A stretch of DNA of 41,130 nucleotides, taken from NCBI GenBank assembly GCA_949289145.1, contig CASEML010000033.1:1-41130 (forward strand), in the 5' to 3' direction. Position numbers and translations under genes: made by a program. Each line of letters opens with the position of its first letter. Positions within the stretch are counted from its first letter, which is position 1. The stretch is from an uncultured Eubacteriales bacterium. GTDB taxonomy: Bacteria > Bacillota > Clostridia > Lachnospirales > Lachnospiraceae. Below the pieces are notes generated by a model. The model was not told the origin of the DNA and made no database searches. It worked only from the letters and a program-made list of their open reading frames with translations. This document shows positions 1-8,533 of this stretch, piece by piece.

Positions 1-137
1 ACGAACGCCCTTTCAAGGGCGGCGACGAGTCAAAGGCAATACGGCTTGAACAAAGTGAAAGCCAGCGTCTTTAGGCGCTGGCCGGTAACAGAGGCTTATA
101 GCCTCAGAGCAAACCGCCCGTTTGACGGGCGGTCATG
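1..137 (+). mobile_element. Right end of an IS200/IS605-type element with structured RNA-like hairpins
   Basis: No convincing reading frame is present. The stretch is packed with perfect short inverted repeats: 6-11 with 16-21, 61-67 with 76-82, 91-96 with 100-105, and a terminal GC-rich 8-bp stem at 113-120 with 126-133, followed by CATGATTAA. A series of hairpins closed by a strong subterminal hairpin is the arrangement seen at the right ends of IS200/IS605 elements, where the tnpB 3' region also carries the guide (omega) RNA scaffold. The tnpB gene would lie left of the window. The assignment rests on structure and resemblance, not on a visible transposase; another structured RNA is possible. 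Confidence 0.5.
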
Positions 138-154
138 ATTAAATACCCATTATT

Positions 155-177
155 CCTATTGACATGATAGGGATTAA
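155..177 (+). promoter_or_regulatory. Candidate CymR/Rrf2-type operator at cysK
   Basis: The half-sites CCTAT (155-159) and ATAGG (167-171) form an exact inverted repeat with a 7-base spacer and are followed by GATTAA. The same layout, with ATAGG followed by AATTAA, occurs upstream of metY at 29424-29446. The shared ATAGGRATTAA core resembles the GGAATTA-containing sites described for CymR of Bacillus and Staphylococcus. The probable ligand protein is the Rrf2 regulator encoded two genes downstream. Confidence 0.5.
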
Positions 178-187
178 GCGATATAAT
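159..187 (+). promoter_or_regulatory. Promoter of the cysK operon
   Basis: A consensus sigma-A promoter is visible: TTGACA at 159-164, a 17-base spacer and TATAAT at 182-187. It lies 52 bases upstream of the cysK start, which has its own AGGAGG ribosome site. The operator-like dyad at 155-177 overlaps the -35 box and spacer, so a bound protein would block RNA polymerase. Confidence 0.8.
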
Positions 188-239
188 AAGTTCAACATAA
201 AAGAAATAACATAAAGTAGTAAATTAGGAGGAAAAGAAA

Positions 240-1172
240 ATGGCTAATATTTATAAGGGAACAATTGATCTGATCGGAAACACTCCATTGGTAGAAGTGG
301 AACACATCGAAAAAGAAGAAGGTTTAGAAGCAAGACTTTTGGTGAAACTGGAATATTTCAATCCAGCGGGAAGCGTGAAAGACAGAATTGCAAAGGCAAT
401 GTTAGAGGATGCAGAAAGCAAAGGATTAGTAAATAAAGATTCTGTTATTATCGAGCCTACTTCCGGTAATACAGGAATTGGTTTGGCGGCAGTGGCGGCA
501 GCTAAAGGATACCGGGTAATTTTGACCATGCCGGAAACCATGAGTGTAGAAAGAAGAAATATTTTAAAGGCATATGGGGCAGAAGTAGTATTAACAGAAG
601 GGGATAAAGGAATGAAGGGAGCCATCGCCAAGGCTGAGGAACTGGCAAAAGAACTTCCAAACAGTTTTATTCCGGGGCAGTTTGAAAATCCGGCAAATCC
701 AGAGATTCATAGAAAGACTACAGGCCCTGAAATCTGGAAAGATACTGACGGAAAAGTAGATATTTTTGTGGCTGGTGTAGGTACTGGCGGAACCATTACA
801 GGAGTCGGAGAATATTTAAAAGGGCAGAATCCGGATGTAAAGATTATTGCAGTGGAACCAGCAAGTTCACCAGTGTTGTCTGAGGGTAAAGCAGGTCCCC
901 ATAAGATTCAGGGTATTGGTGCAGGATTTGTGCCGGAAACTTTGAATACAAAGGTGTATGATGAAGTATTTGCGGTACAGAATGAAGATGCTTTTGCTGC
1001 AGGAAAACTTCTGGCAAAGAAGGAAGGCGTTTTAGTTGGTATTTCTTCCGGTGCAGCATTATATGCAGCCATCCAGATTGCGAAACGTCCGGAAAACAAG
1101 GGAAAGACTATTGTAGTATTACTTCCTGATACTGGAGACCGCTACTATTCCACACCGTTATTTACCGAGTAA
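240..1172 (+). CDS. cysK: Cysteine synthase A (O-acetylserine sulfhydrylase)
   Basis: This 310-residue PLP enzyme makes L-cysteine from O-acetylserine and sulfide in the cytoplasm. The PLP lysine lies in NPAGSVKDR near residue 46, followed by the phosphate/substrate loop [11 protein letters not shown] near 74-84 and the glycine-rich [10 protein letters not shown] loop near 179. The length and the conserved YYST C-terminal segment fit CysK. The ATG follows AGGAGG at good spacing. It is the first gene of a cysK-LysR-Rrf2 operon under a strong promoter with an operator-like dyad. The NRPS locus downstream activates cysteine, so this gene may supply its substrate, although it is also an ordinary housekeeping gene. 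Confidence 0.95.
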   Translation: MANIYKGTIDLIGNTPLVEVEHIEKEEGLEARLLVKLEYFNPAGSVKDRIAKAMLEDAESKGLVNKDSVIIEPTSGNTGIGLAAVAAAKGYRVILTMPETMSVERRNILKAYGAEVVLTEGDKGMKGAIAKAEELAKELPNSFIPGQFENPANPEIHRKTTGPEIWKDTDGKVDIFVAGVGTGGTITGVGEYLKGQNPDVKIIAVEPASSPVLSEGKAGPHKIQGIGAGFVPETLNTKVYDEVFAVQNEDAFAAGKLLAKKEGVLVGISSGAALYAAIQIAKRPENKGKTIVVLLPDTGDRYYSTPLFTE

Positions 1173-1176
1173 TGCC

Positions 1177-2085
1177 ATGACGTTAACACAGCTGCGTTAT
1201 GCAATTGCAGTAGGTGATACAAAATCCATGAATGAAGCAGCTAAGCAGATGTTTATTACCCAGCCCAGTCTTTCTTCTTCCATTAAAGAACTGGAAAATG
1301 AAATCGGCCTGGAGTTATTTCGCAGAACCAACAAAGGAGTTCAGATTACCGTAGAAGGAAAAGAATTTTTAGGCTATGCAAGGCAGGTTGTGGAACAGTA
1401 TCAGCTATTGGAAGACAGATACGTAAATAAGAAAAACACAAAGCAGAAATTCAGTGTTTCCCTGCAGCATTATACTTTTGCAGTAAAAGCATTTGTAGAG
1501 ATGGTGAAGCAGTTTGGCATGGAGGAATATGAATTCGCTATCCACGAAACAAAAACTTATGAGGTGATAGAGGATGTTAAAAATTTCAAAAGCGAACTGG
1601 GAATTATATACCTGAATGAATTTAACAGCGGGGTCATAACGAAAATCTTAAAGGAAAATGGTTTGGAATTCAAAGAATTGTTTCCTTGTAAAACATATGC
1701 ATATATGTGGAAGGGAAACCCTCTTGCAGGGGAACGAAGTATTACGATGGAGCAGTTAAAGGAATATCCATGTCTTTCCTTTGAGCAGGGAGATAATAAT
1801 TCCTTTTACTTTGCAGAAGAAGTTTTAAGTACCTATGAATATAAGCAGATCATAAAGGCAAATGACAGGGCAACTATGTTAAATCTGATGGTAGGCTTAA
1901 ATGGTTATACACTTTGTTCTGGCATTATCTGTGAGGAATTAAATGGTGGAGAGTACTGTGCCATACCATTAGAATCCGATGAGGTAATGCGGATTGGTTA
2001 TATTATGCGTAAAGGCATGGCATTAAGTCCGCTGGCAGTGAAATATTTAGAAGAAATACAGAAAGTAAGGGGGATACAGCCATGA
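1177..2085 (+). CDS. LysR-family transcriptional regulator, probably of sulfur or cysteine metabolism
   Basis: A 302-residue LysR-type regulator. The N-terminal winged helix-turn-helix is clear (ITQPSLSSSIKELENEIG and FRRTNKGVQIT, about residues 28-62), followed by a periplasmic-binding-like effector domain to the C-terminus. The gene starts four bases after the cysK stop and overlaps the next gene by ATGA, so it is cotranscribed with cysK; no strong Shine-Dalgarno sequence is seen, which suggests translational coupling. Control of cysteine-related genes is inferred from context only. Family members usually sense a small metabolite such as O-acetylserine; the effector here is unknown. Confidence 0.9.
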   Translation: MTLTQLRYAIAVGDTKSMNEAAKQMFITQPSLSSSIKELENEIGLELFRRTNKGVQITVEGKEFLGYARQVVEQYQLLEDRYVNKKNTKQKFSVSLQHYTFAVKAFVEMVKQFGMEEYEFAIHETKTYEVIEDVKNFKSELGIIYLNEFNSGVITKILKENGLEFKELFPCKTYAYMWKGNPLAGERSITMEQLKEYPCLSFEQGDNNSFYFAEEVLSTYEYKQIIKANDRATMLNLMVGLNGYTLCSGIICEELNGGEYCAIPLESDEVMRIGYIMRKGMALSPLAVKYLEEIQKVRGIQP

Positions 2086-2516
2086 AAATTTCAACCAAAG
2101 GAAGGTATGCCCTAAGGCTTATGGTAGATCTGGCAATGAATAATACAGGAGAAATGGTGCGTATGAAAGAGATTGCAAAGCGGCAGCATATATCTGAAAA
2201 ATACTTAGAGCAGATTATTTCGATATTAAAGCGTGCAGGATTTGTCAGAAGCCTCAGGGGATCTCAGGGAGGGTATCAGCTGGCCAGGGAGCCAAAGGAA
2301 TATACTGTTGGAATGATTTTAAGACTGACAGAAGGCAGTATGGCGGTAGTATCCTGCTTAGAGGATGAGGAGAACCAGTGCGAGCGTGCCGGACAATGTG
2401 TAAGTCTTAGGTTATGGACTATGATCGACAAGGCAGTCAGTGATATCATTGACCACTTGACCCTTCAGGATATGGTAGAGTGGGAGATGGAGAACATAAA
2501 TAATTATGTGATATAG
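2082..2516 (+). CDS. Rrf2-family regulator with three clustered cysteines (CymR/IscR-like)
   Basis: A 144-residue Rrf2 repressor. The N-terminus MKISTKGRYALRLMVDLA and the recognition helix with ISEKYLEQI and LRGSQGGYQLA are hallmarks of the family. Cysteines at 92, 100 and 106 (C-x7-C-x5-C) lie where IscR binds its Fe-S cluster; B. subtilis CymR lacks such a set. The protein could thus be a cysteine-metabolism repressor of CymR type, or an Fe-S sensor, or both. It overlaps the LysR gene by ATGA and sits in the cysK operon, whose promoter carries a likely Rrf2 operator, which suggests autoregulation. Confidence 0.9.
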   Translation: MKISTKGRYALRLMVDLAMNNTGEMVRMKEIAKRQHISEKYLEQIISILKRAGFVRSLRGSQGGYQLAREPKEYTVGMILRLTEGSMAVVSCLEDEENQCERAGQCVSLRLWTMIDKAVSDIIDHLTLQDMVEWEMENINNYVI

Positions 2517-2537
2517 ATGTAATTGTTTATTGTGATA

Positions 2538-2566
2538 TTGATTTTTAATCCCGGAGGTGTTATATT
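2538..2566 (+). promoter_or_regulatory. Promoter of the AraC regulator gene
   Basis: TTGATT at 2538-2543 and TATATT at 2561-2566 are separated by 17 bases. Predicted transcription begins near 2573, at the edge of the palindromic operator at 2574-2589, so binding there should block initiation. Confidence 0.55.
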
Positions 2567-2573
2567 AATAATA

Positions 2574-2589
2574 GTTAGTCAAAACTAAC
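2574..2589. promoter_or_regulatory. Palindromic operator, copy A (candidate iron box)
   Basis: GTTAGTCAAAACTAAC is a perfect inverted repeat with 6-base arms and a 4-base centre, eight bases after the predicted -10 box of the araC promoter. Related copies lie at 3638-3653 and 28587-28602, each just downstream of a predicted -10 box in this locus. The shape suits a dimeric repressor such as a DtxR/IdeR-type iron regulator; the identity of the protein is inferred. Confidence 0.6.
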
Positions 2590-2620
2590 CCAAAGCGGTT
2601 TATGGCAGGAGTGGTATTTT

Positions 2621-3562
2621 ATGCAGAATAAAGAGTGGTACAGTAAAGAAACAAAGGTTATAACAGAGCGGGAGAATTATATAAAGTTGGATTACGGGTG
2701 CAGTGGAAAGGGAGAATTAACTGTATACAATATATTTTCGGGAATATACTTGTATTTTATGGATATGGATACTTCAGATATATTGCCAACAGAAACCTTT
2801 CCTGAGGAGATGATCAGTATTAGTCACTGTAGGAAAGGAAGATACGAGTGTCAGTTTTCTAATCAGACGTTAAATTGTTTACCAGAAGGACACTTTAGTA
2901 TCAATGGAACAGAATACCTGCCGTTATCATTTTCGTTTCCACTGCGCAAGTATGAGGGATTGTCTGTAGTGGTAGACATGCAGGCACTATCATCACAAGT
3001 GGAGCAAATGCTGAATGTGTTTGGGATTAATTCTGAACAGCTAATGAATTTAGTGAATGGGGAGAAGCGGTGGTATGTCAGTCCGGCAGAAAAAGAGTTG
3101 GAGGATATATTTGAAACAATATATCAGGGTAAAAGAGAAAAAGGAACAGACTATTTTAGGATTAAAGTTATGGAGGTACTGCATTATATAGGAAAACTAC
3201 AGCCAAAGAGTGATTTGGATGACAGTTATTTTGATAAAGAGCAGGTGCGTGTTACAAAGCAAGTGAGAGAATATCTGATCTCACATGCAGGTGAAACGAT
3301 ATCAGTTGAAAAATTAGTGATGTCTGCTGGGATTAATATTAATACATTTTATCAGGTTTTTCTGAAAATATATGGAGAGACACCATATGCGCATCTGAAA
3401 AAATATCGAATGAACATGGCAGCAGTACAATTGTTGACAAGCAAACGTAGGATTGGGGATATCGCAATGGGATTGGGATATTCCAATGCAAGTAAATTTG
3501 CCAAAGCATTTTATTCTGTTTATGGTGAATTGCCCAGGGAATATCGTAAAAAAAGAAAATAA
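2621..3562 (+). CDS. AraC-family regulator of the siderophore locus (YbtA/PchR-like role)
   Basis: A 313-residue AraC-type activator. The C-terminal 100 residues hold the two helix-turn-helix units (EKLVMSAGININTFYQVF and the IGDIAMGLGYSNASKFAKAF segment ending in YGELPREYRK). The N-terminal 200 residues are a divergent ligand-sensing domain. In yersiniabactin and pyochelin loci a regulator of this family senses the ferric siderophore and activates transport and synthesis genes, and this gene stands directly ahead of the YbtP/Q-like genes. The ATG follows AGGAG at nine bases. Transcription appears controlled by palindrome A. Its own binding sites, expected as direct repeats upstream of the operon, could not be recognised. 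Confidence 0.85.
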   Translation: MQNKEWYSKETKVITERENYIKLDYGCSGKGELTVYNIFSGIYLYFMDMDTSDILPTETFPEEMISISHCRKGRYECQFSNQTLNCLPEGHFSINGTEYLPLSFSFPLRKYEGLSVVVDMQALSSQVEQMLNVFGINSEQLMNLVNGEKRWYVSPAEKELEDIFETIYQGKREKGTDYFRIKVMEVLHYIGKLQPKSDLDDSYFDKEQVRVTKQVREYLISHAGETISVEKLVMSAGININTFYQVFLKIYGETPYAHLKKYRMNMAAVQLLTSKRRIGDIAMGLGYSNASKFAKAFYSVYGELPREYRKKRK

Positions 3563-3599
3563 AAACGGGCTATTTATTTTGGAATAAAAAGGAATGGAG

Positions 3600-3628
3600 T
3601 AGAAAAACATATTTTTATTTAATATAAT
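3600..3628 (+). promoter_or_regulatory. Promoter of the transporter/NRPS operon
   Basis: A consensus TATAAT at 3623-3628 has a weak -35 (TAGAAA, 3600-3605) at 17 bases. A poor -35 is typical of promoters needing an activator, which fits the AraC regulator next door. The start would fall near 3635, inside the hairpin/operator at 3631-3660. A strong alternative start upstream of the 24-kb gene run was not seen. Confidence 0.5.
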
Positions 3629-3630
3629 AT

Positions 3631-3668
3631 GCGAGTGGTTAGTTTAAACTAATCACTCGCATTTTTTG
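3631..3668 (+). terminator. Intrinsic terminator of araC with palindromic operator copy B in its stem
   Basis: Positions 3631-3660 form a 13-bp stem around a TTAA loop with only one G-T pair, followed by ATTTTTTG, so transcripts from araC should end here. The inner part of the stem, 3638-3653, is GTTAGTTTAAACTAAT, a copy of the palindrome found at the araC and phosphopantetheinyl transferase promoters, and lies nine bases after a TATAAT box. The same DNA thus appears to act as terminator for araC and operator for the following operon. Confidence 0.65.
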
Positions 3669-3695
3669 CAAAAAAATGAAAAAGGAGAATATGTG

Positions 3696-5486
3696 ATGAA
3701 GAAAAAAGATGACCAGATAAAGCGTCTGCTGGAATATACAGGTAAAAAGCGCTGGATGTTAACGTTATCTTATATACTGTCAGGAGTTAGTGCGTTATTT
3801 ATTTTAGTGCCCTATGTGTGTATATATTATGCGGCAAAAGAGATGATAGCTGTATTTACAGGCAATCCGCTGAATGTAGATGCTTTGTTGAAATATGGAG
3901 GCTATGCACTAATATCGGAACTGGCAGGATTGGTGATTTATTTTGGAGCCTTATTGTGTTCTCATGGGGCAGCATTTCGTATGGAAAAAAATTTGAAGAT
4001 GGCAGTCTTGCAGCATTTAGCTAAAATGCCAATGGGATATTTCGATATGAACCCCAGTGGAAAATTAAGAAAGATTATTGATGAAAATAGTGCACAGACA
4101 GAAGCATATGTTGCTCATCAACTTCCTGATTTAGTAGGTGTATATGTGACAATGATTGCAAGTCTGGTTTTAATGCTGCTGTTTGACTGGCGCCTTGGTC
4201 TTCCGCTGCTTGTGCTGTTTGGAATTGGTTTTATACTGCAGTTTGCACTGATGGGAAAAGACAGCATGAAATATATGCAGAACTATCAGGATTCGTTGGA
4301 AACAATGAATCATGAGGCAGTGGAGTACATACGAGGCATTTCAGTTGTGAAGGTGTTTGGGCAGACAGTGCAGTCTTTCACGAAGTTTAATAAGGCAATT
4401 AAGTCTTATAGTGATAATGCAATGGCTTTTACTATGGCATGCCGGACAGGAATGGTGGCATTTACAGCACTTATTAATTCATCATTTTTGGTATTGATTC
4501 CGGCAGGAGTACTGGCAGGCATTTTTTCAGATAATATTGTCGGGTTTACGGAAAACTTCCTATTTTATTTAATTTTTTCCCCGGCCTGCGGTGTTATGCT
4601 GAACAAAATCATGTATATGAACAATTATAAGATGCAGGCTCAGGAAGCTATGCGCCGAATCGATACTATTTTAGGGGCAGAGCAGCAGAGTGAGGTTTTA
4701 GTGCCAAAGAAAAAAGATGGTAATGATGTTGTTTTTGAAAACGTGACTTTCTCTTATGAAAATGCTTCCAGTCCGGCTGTAAGAAATCTTAGTTTTGTGG
4801 CGAAAGCAGGAACCACAACTGCTCTGGTAGGACATTCCGGCTCTGGAAAAAGTACGATAGCCAGTTTAATACCGCGTTTTTATGATGTGGAAGAAGGACG
4901 GATAAAAATCGGCGGTGTGGATGTGAAGGAGTTATCCCAGGAGGATTTAATGAAAAATGTTGCATTTGTTTTTCAAAATCCCAAGTTGTTTAAAGAAACC
5001 TTATTGGAAAATATTTGTGCAGCGCGCAGAGATGCGACCAGAGAAGAGGCAATGCATGCAGCACGGCTTGCACAGTGTGACGATATTTTGGCGAAATTTC
5101 CAGATGGAATAGATACTGTAGTAGGAAATAAGGGAGTATACCTGTCGGGAGGAGAGGTGCAGCGTATTGCCATTGCGAGGGCGATTTTAAAGGATGCACC
5201 GATTATCGTATTGGATGAAGCTACAGCATTTGCTGATCCAGAGAATGAAGTACAGATTCAGAAGGCGTTGGCTGAGTTAACAGAAGGAAAGACGGTAATA
5301 TTGATAGCCCACCGCTTGCCGGCTATTCAAAATGCGGATCAGATTCTGGTAATGGAGAATGGGGAACTTGTAGAACAGGGAACCCATGAAGCATTAATGA
5401 AAAAGTCTGGACTATACGCGAATATGTGGAATGACTATAAGAAAGCGACAAAATGGCATATTGGAAATGGGGTGGTGACATGCTGA
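3696..5486 (+). CDS. ABC transporter, permease fused to ATPase (YbtP/PchH-like siderophore uptake half)
   Basis: A 596-residue half-transporter with an N-terminal membrane domain (about six helices, residues 15-310) and a C-terminal ATPase: Walker A GHSGSGKST near 379, signature LSGGEVQRIAIARA, Walker B IIVLDEATAFADPENE and the H-loop IAHRL. The DEATAFADPENE stretch is typical of YbtP-like proteins, which have an exporter fold but import ferric siderophore as a heterodimer. The start at 3696 is chosen because AAAGGAG precedes it at nine bases; an in-frame TTG at 3666 has no ribosome site. First gene of the long operon; it overlaps its partner by seven bases. Import rather than export is inferred from family and context. 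Confidence 0.85.
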   Translation: MKKKDDQIKRLLEYTGKKRWMLTLSYILSGVSALFILVPYVCIYYAAKEMIAVFTGNPLNVDALLKYGGYALISELAGLVIYFGALLCSHGAAFRMEKNLKMAVLQHLAKMPMGYFDMNPSGKLRKIIDENSAQTEAYVAHQLPDLVGVYVTMIASLVLMLLFDWRLGLPLLVLFGIGFILQFALMGKDSMKYMQNYQDSLETMNHEAVEYIRGISVVKVFGQTVQSFTKFNKAIKSYSDNAMAFTMACRTGMVAFTALINSSFLVLIPAGVLAGIFSDNIVGFTENFLFYLIFSPACGVMLNKIMYMNNYKMQAQEAMRRIDTILGAEQQSEVLVPKKKDGNDVVFENVTFSYENASSPAVRNLSFVAKAGTTTALVGHSGSGKSTIASLIPRFYDVEEGRIKIGGVDVKELSQEDLMKNVAFVFQNPKLFKETLLENICAARRDATREEAMHAARLAQCDDILAKFPDGIDTVVGNKGVYLSGGEVQRIAIARAILKDAPIIVLDEATAFADPENEVQIQKALAELTEGKTVILIAHRLPAIQNADQILVMENGELVEQGTHEALMKKSGLYANMWNDYKKATKWHIGNGVVTC

Positions 5487-7207
5487 AAAAAATGTTTGCA
5501 TTAAGCGATGAAGGGGCAAAAAAATTGAAAGGCGGCATCATAGCGGCGGCATTTTGCAACTTATGCCTGATGTTCCCGGTAGGTTTGCTGATGATGTTAG
5601 TGCAGGAACTGCTTCTGGCAATAGAAAATGGAGAGCCGATGCCGGGAAAAAATGCAGCAGGATACCTTGTGGGAGCGATAGTATTGTTTTTGTTCATTTT
5701 TGCTGCACAGTGGGTTCAATATAATAAGACATATACTGCGGCTTATGAAGAAAGTGCCAACCGCAGAGTTGTTTTGGCAGAAAAAATGAGAAGGCTTCCG
5801 TTGTCGTTTTTTGGTGAGAAGGATATTGCTGATCTGACTACAACGATTATGGGAGATTGCACTGCATTAGAGAAAACCTTCTCCAATGCGATTCCAATGC
5901 TGTTTGGTACTATTATAATGTTTATCATTATCTCAATAGGATTGCTTGTGACTGATTACAGAATGGGATTATGTGTTCTTTTGCCTGTGCCGGTAGCAAC
6001 ACTGATACTTTTGGCTGCCCGGAGATCACAGCAGAAAGCCGAAGCGGAAAATATGCAGGCAAAGCGTGTTGCATATGATGGTGTGCAGGAATATTTGGAA
6101 ACAATTCAGGAATTAAAATCTTCGTCAAGAGAAGAACAATATTTAGAGCAACTAAAAGGAAAGTTAGACAAGGTAGAAAAGTGTTCCTTAAAAAACGAAA
6201 TTATACCCGGATCTGCACTGGCGGCAGCGCAGTTTGTAGTGCGTTTTGGTTTGGTTGCAGTGCTTTTGGTGGGAGGGATGTTAGTTGCAGAAGGAACTTT
6301 ATCTATTCCAATGTTTCTGTTTTTTATCATCGTGGCAGGGAGAATATATGATCCATTTTCCAGCTGTTTTATGCTATTGGCAGAAATCTTTTCAGCAATG
6401 GTCAGTGTGAAACGTATGAAAGAGATGGAAGCAACACCAGTGCAGTCAGGAGAACCAGTGTGCTCCAATGAAGGGTATGAGATTGAATTCCGGGATGTGG
6501 TATTTTCGTATAAAAAAGAAAATGATAAAGAACAAGTATTGTCGGGCGTTTCTTTTGTGGCGAAACAAGGAGAAGTGACAGCGTTAGTTGGCCCTTCCGG
6601 AAGTGGAAAATCTACGGTTTCCAAGTTGGCTGCGCGTTTCTGGGATGTAGATAGTGGGGTGATAACATTAGGAGGGGCTGATATTTCGAAAGTAGAACCG
6701 GAAATCTTGCTTAAAAATTTTGCAATTGTTTTTCAGGATGTACTCTTGTTTGATGAATCGGTAATGGAAAATATACGTCTTGGAAGAAAAGACGCGACGG
6801 ATGAAGAAGTGAGAGCAGCGGCGAGAGCGGCACAGTGCGAAGAATTTATCGAAAGACTTCCAGAGGGATACAATACCAACATTGGTGAAAACGGAAGCTT
6901 TTTGTCGGGCGGAGAACGTCAGCGTATTTCCATTGCAAGGGCTCTGCTTAAAAATGCACCGGTTGTGCTTTTGGATGAGGCAACTGCCTCTATGGATGCT
7001 GAGAGTGAAACATTAGTGCAAGAAGCTCTCGCAACTCTCCTGACGGGAAAGACCGTGCTGGTCATTGCTCATCGTATGCGTACCGTTGCAAACGCAGATA
7101 AGGTTGTTGTGCTGGAAGGGGGCAAGGTGGCAGAACAGGGAACACCGGATGAGTTATTACATAAAAATGGAGTATATGCGCGTCTTTATGCAGCCCAGGG
7201 ACTGTAA
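5480..7207 (+). CDS. ABC transporter, permease fused to ATPase (YbtQ/PchI-like partner half)
   Basis: A 575-residue partner of the preceding half-transporter: six predicted membrane helices in the first 310 residues, then an ATPase with Walker A GPSGSGKST, signature LSGGERQRISIARA, Walker B VVLLDEATASMDAESE and IAHRM. The site motifs are canonical. The ATG at 5480 follows GGGGTGG at five bases and lies inside the end of the upstream gene; an upstream ATG at 5453 is in frame but lacks a good ribosome site. A heterodimer with the upstream protein is expected, as for YbtP/YbtQ and IrtA/IrtB. No siderophore-reductase domain like that of IrtA is fused here. Confidence 0.85.
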   Translation: MLKKMFALSDEGAKKLKGGIIAAAFCNLCLMFPVGLLMMLVQELLLAIENGEPMPGKNAAGYLVGAIVLFLFIFAAQWVQYNKTYTAAYEESANRRVVLAEKMRRLPLSFFGEKDIADLTTTIMGDCTALEKTFSNAIPMLFGTIIMFIIISIGLLVTDYRMGLCVLLPVPVATLILLAARRSQQKAEAENMQAKRVAYDGVQEYLETIQELKSSSREEQYLEQLKGKLDKVEKCSLKNEIIPGSALAAAQFVVRFGLVAVLLVGGMLVAEGTLSIPMFLFFIIVAGRIYDPFSSCFMLLAEIFSAMVSVKRMKEMEATPVQSGEPVCSNEGYEIEFRDVVFSYKKENDKEQVLSGVSFVAKQGEVTALVGPSGSGKSTVSKLAARFWDVDSGVITLGGADISKVEPEILLKNFAIVFQDVLLFDESVMENIRLGRKDATDEEVRAAARAAQCEEFIERLPEGYNTNIGENGSFLSGGERQRISIARALLKNAPVVLLDEATASMDAESETLVQEALATLLTGKTVLVIAHRMRTVANADKVVVLEGGKVAEQGTPDELLHKNGVYARLYAAQGL

Positions 7208-7236
7208 ACAAATTATATTATATAAAAAGGAGATTG

Positions 7237-7836
7237 ATGAAAATGAATAGTTCGAAGAAATTATCAACTAAGGATCTTATTAACACAGGTATTTTTACTG
7301 CGATTTATTTTGCGGTGATGTTTGTCTTTACGGCAGTAACATCTTTTGCACCAATTACTTATATTTTGCTGCCGGCATTTATTGCAATTCTTTGTGCACC
7401 AATTTATATGCTTTTTATCACCAAAGTAAAAACATTTGGAATGATTACCATTATGGGGGTACTGATCGGTATTTTGATGGTATTTACCACAGGTAATTCA
7501 TGGATTATGTTTGTCTTTTGTTCCTTATTGGGCTTTGTCAGTGATTTGATCACAAAGACTGGCGGTTACACAAGCAGGAAAATGAGTATGATTGGTTACT
7601 GCGTATTTGCAATATGGCCGATTGGATCATTCTTTCCAATCTGGATTATGAGAGATGCCTATTTTGCCAGTGTTGTGGCATCCATGGGCGAGGTATATGC
7701 ACAAGAGTTAAAAGCAATGACTCCTTACTGGATCATTCCGGTTATGATTGTTTATACAGTTATAGCGGCTGTTATTGGAAGTCTGATTTCTGGCAAGATG
7801 AATAAGAAGCATTTTGAAAAGGCAGGAATTGCATGA
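7237..7836 (+). CDS. ECF transporter S component, MptD/Trep_Strep family
   Basis: A 199-residue very hydrophobic protein with about five to six membrane helices and a short charged N-terminus containing KKLSTKDLINTGIFTAIYF, a pattern of the MptD (Trep_Strep) family of substrate-binding S components. It is followed at once by T and A components, so a dedicated ECF module is encoded. The substrate is unknown; the position inside a siderophore operon suggests a metal, a metal chelate or a biosynthetic precursor. AAAAGGAGA precedes; ATG 7237 is used, ATG 7243 (MNSSKK) being equally possible. It overlaps the T component by ATGA. Confidence 0.8.
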   Translation: MKMNSSKKLSTKDLINTGIFTAIYFAVMFVFTAVTSFAPITYILLPAFIAILCAPIYMLFITKVKTFGMITIMGVLIGILMVFTTGNSWIMFVFCSLLGFVSDLITKTGGYTSRKMSMIGYCVFAIWPIGSFFPIWIMRDAYFASVVASMGEVYAQELKAMTPYWIIPVMIVYTVIAAVIGSLISGKMNKKHFEKAGIA

Positions 7837-8528
7837 GTAATTTAAATCCAATAACAAAGATATTATGTATTCTCGCCGTTAATATTGTTATTACCTTTGG
7901 CGTGAATGTGATGATGGAACTGGTAATGTTAGCCAGTGTAAGTGCATTGTTTTGGGCAAATGGCAAATGGAAAAAAAGTATTCGTTATATTTTGATATTT
8001 TTATTTCTGCTGTTTGGTGATAAATGCATTCTGCCGTTGATATCGGCTGCATGGCTATCTACGCTTTCGTGTCTTGTGTTTATTGCTTTTCGTAAGTTTT
8101 TCTTTTGTATCATGGCGGCGGATTTTTTTATTTCTACTACAGAAATCAATGTCATGATTGCTTCAATGGAAAAGTTAAAAATTCCAGAAGCGATTATTAT
8201 ACCATTAGCTGTGCTGGTGCGATTCTTTCCAACGGTAAAAGAGGAATGGAATCATATACGTGCAGCTATGCGTATGAGAAATATTGGAACGGGGGTGGGG
8301 CAGATACTGCTTCATCCGATAGAAACTATGGAATATATAATTGTTCCGCTGCTGTTTTCCACGGTAAAGATAGGAGAAGAGTTGGCAGCGGCAGCATTGG
8401 CAAGAGGCCTTGGCATGAAGAAAAGAAGAACAAATTTGTGTCGGGTATCATTTAAAGCGGCAGACTGTTTTGTGATGATATGTTCTGTGACAGTAGTAAT
8501 TTTATCAAAGCTATATGGAGGATATTGA
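7833..8528 (+). CDS. ECF transporter T component (EcfT/CbiQ family)
   Basis: A 231-residue membrane protein with several hydrophobic helices in the first half and two coupling-helix motifs with Ala-Arg signatures in the cytosolic part (AAMRMRN and AAAALARGLGM). These motifs contact the ATPases in ECF complexes. It links the S component upstream with the double ATPase downstream. ATGA overlap with the S gene and five bases to the A gene show one transcript. Family membership is clear; the transported substrate cannot be deduced. Confidence 0.85.
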   Translation: MSNLNPITKILCILAVNIVITFGVNVMMELVMLASVSALFWANGKWKKSIRYILIFLFLLFGDKCILPLISAAWLSTLSCLVFIAFRKFFFCIMAADFFISTTEINVMIASMEKLKIPEAIIIPLAVLVRFFPTVKEEWNHIRAAMRMRNIGTGVGQILLHPIETMEYIIVPLLFSTVKIGEELAAAALARGLGMKKRRTNLCRVSFKAADCFVMICSVTVVILSKLYGGY

Positions 8529-8533
8529 GTTAT

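Noticed and set aside
1-137. CRISPR array at the left border
   Set aside because: The hairpins differ from each other in sequence and spacing; there are no repeated units with equal spacers.
3666-3695. Earlier TTG start for the first ABC transporter gene
   Set aside because: The TTG lies in the T-run of the terminator and has no ribosome site, while ATG 3696 follows AAAGGAG at nine bases.
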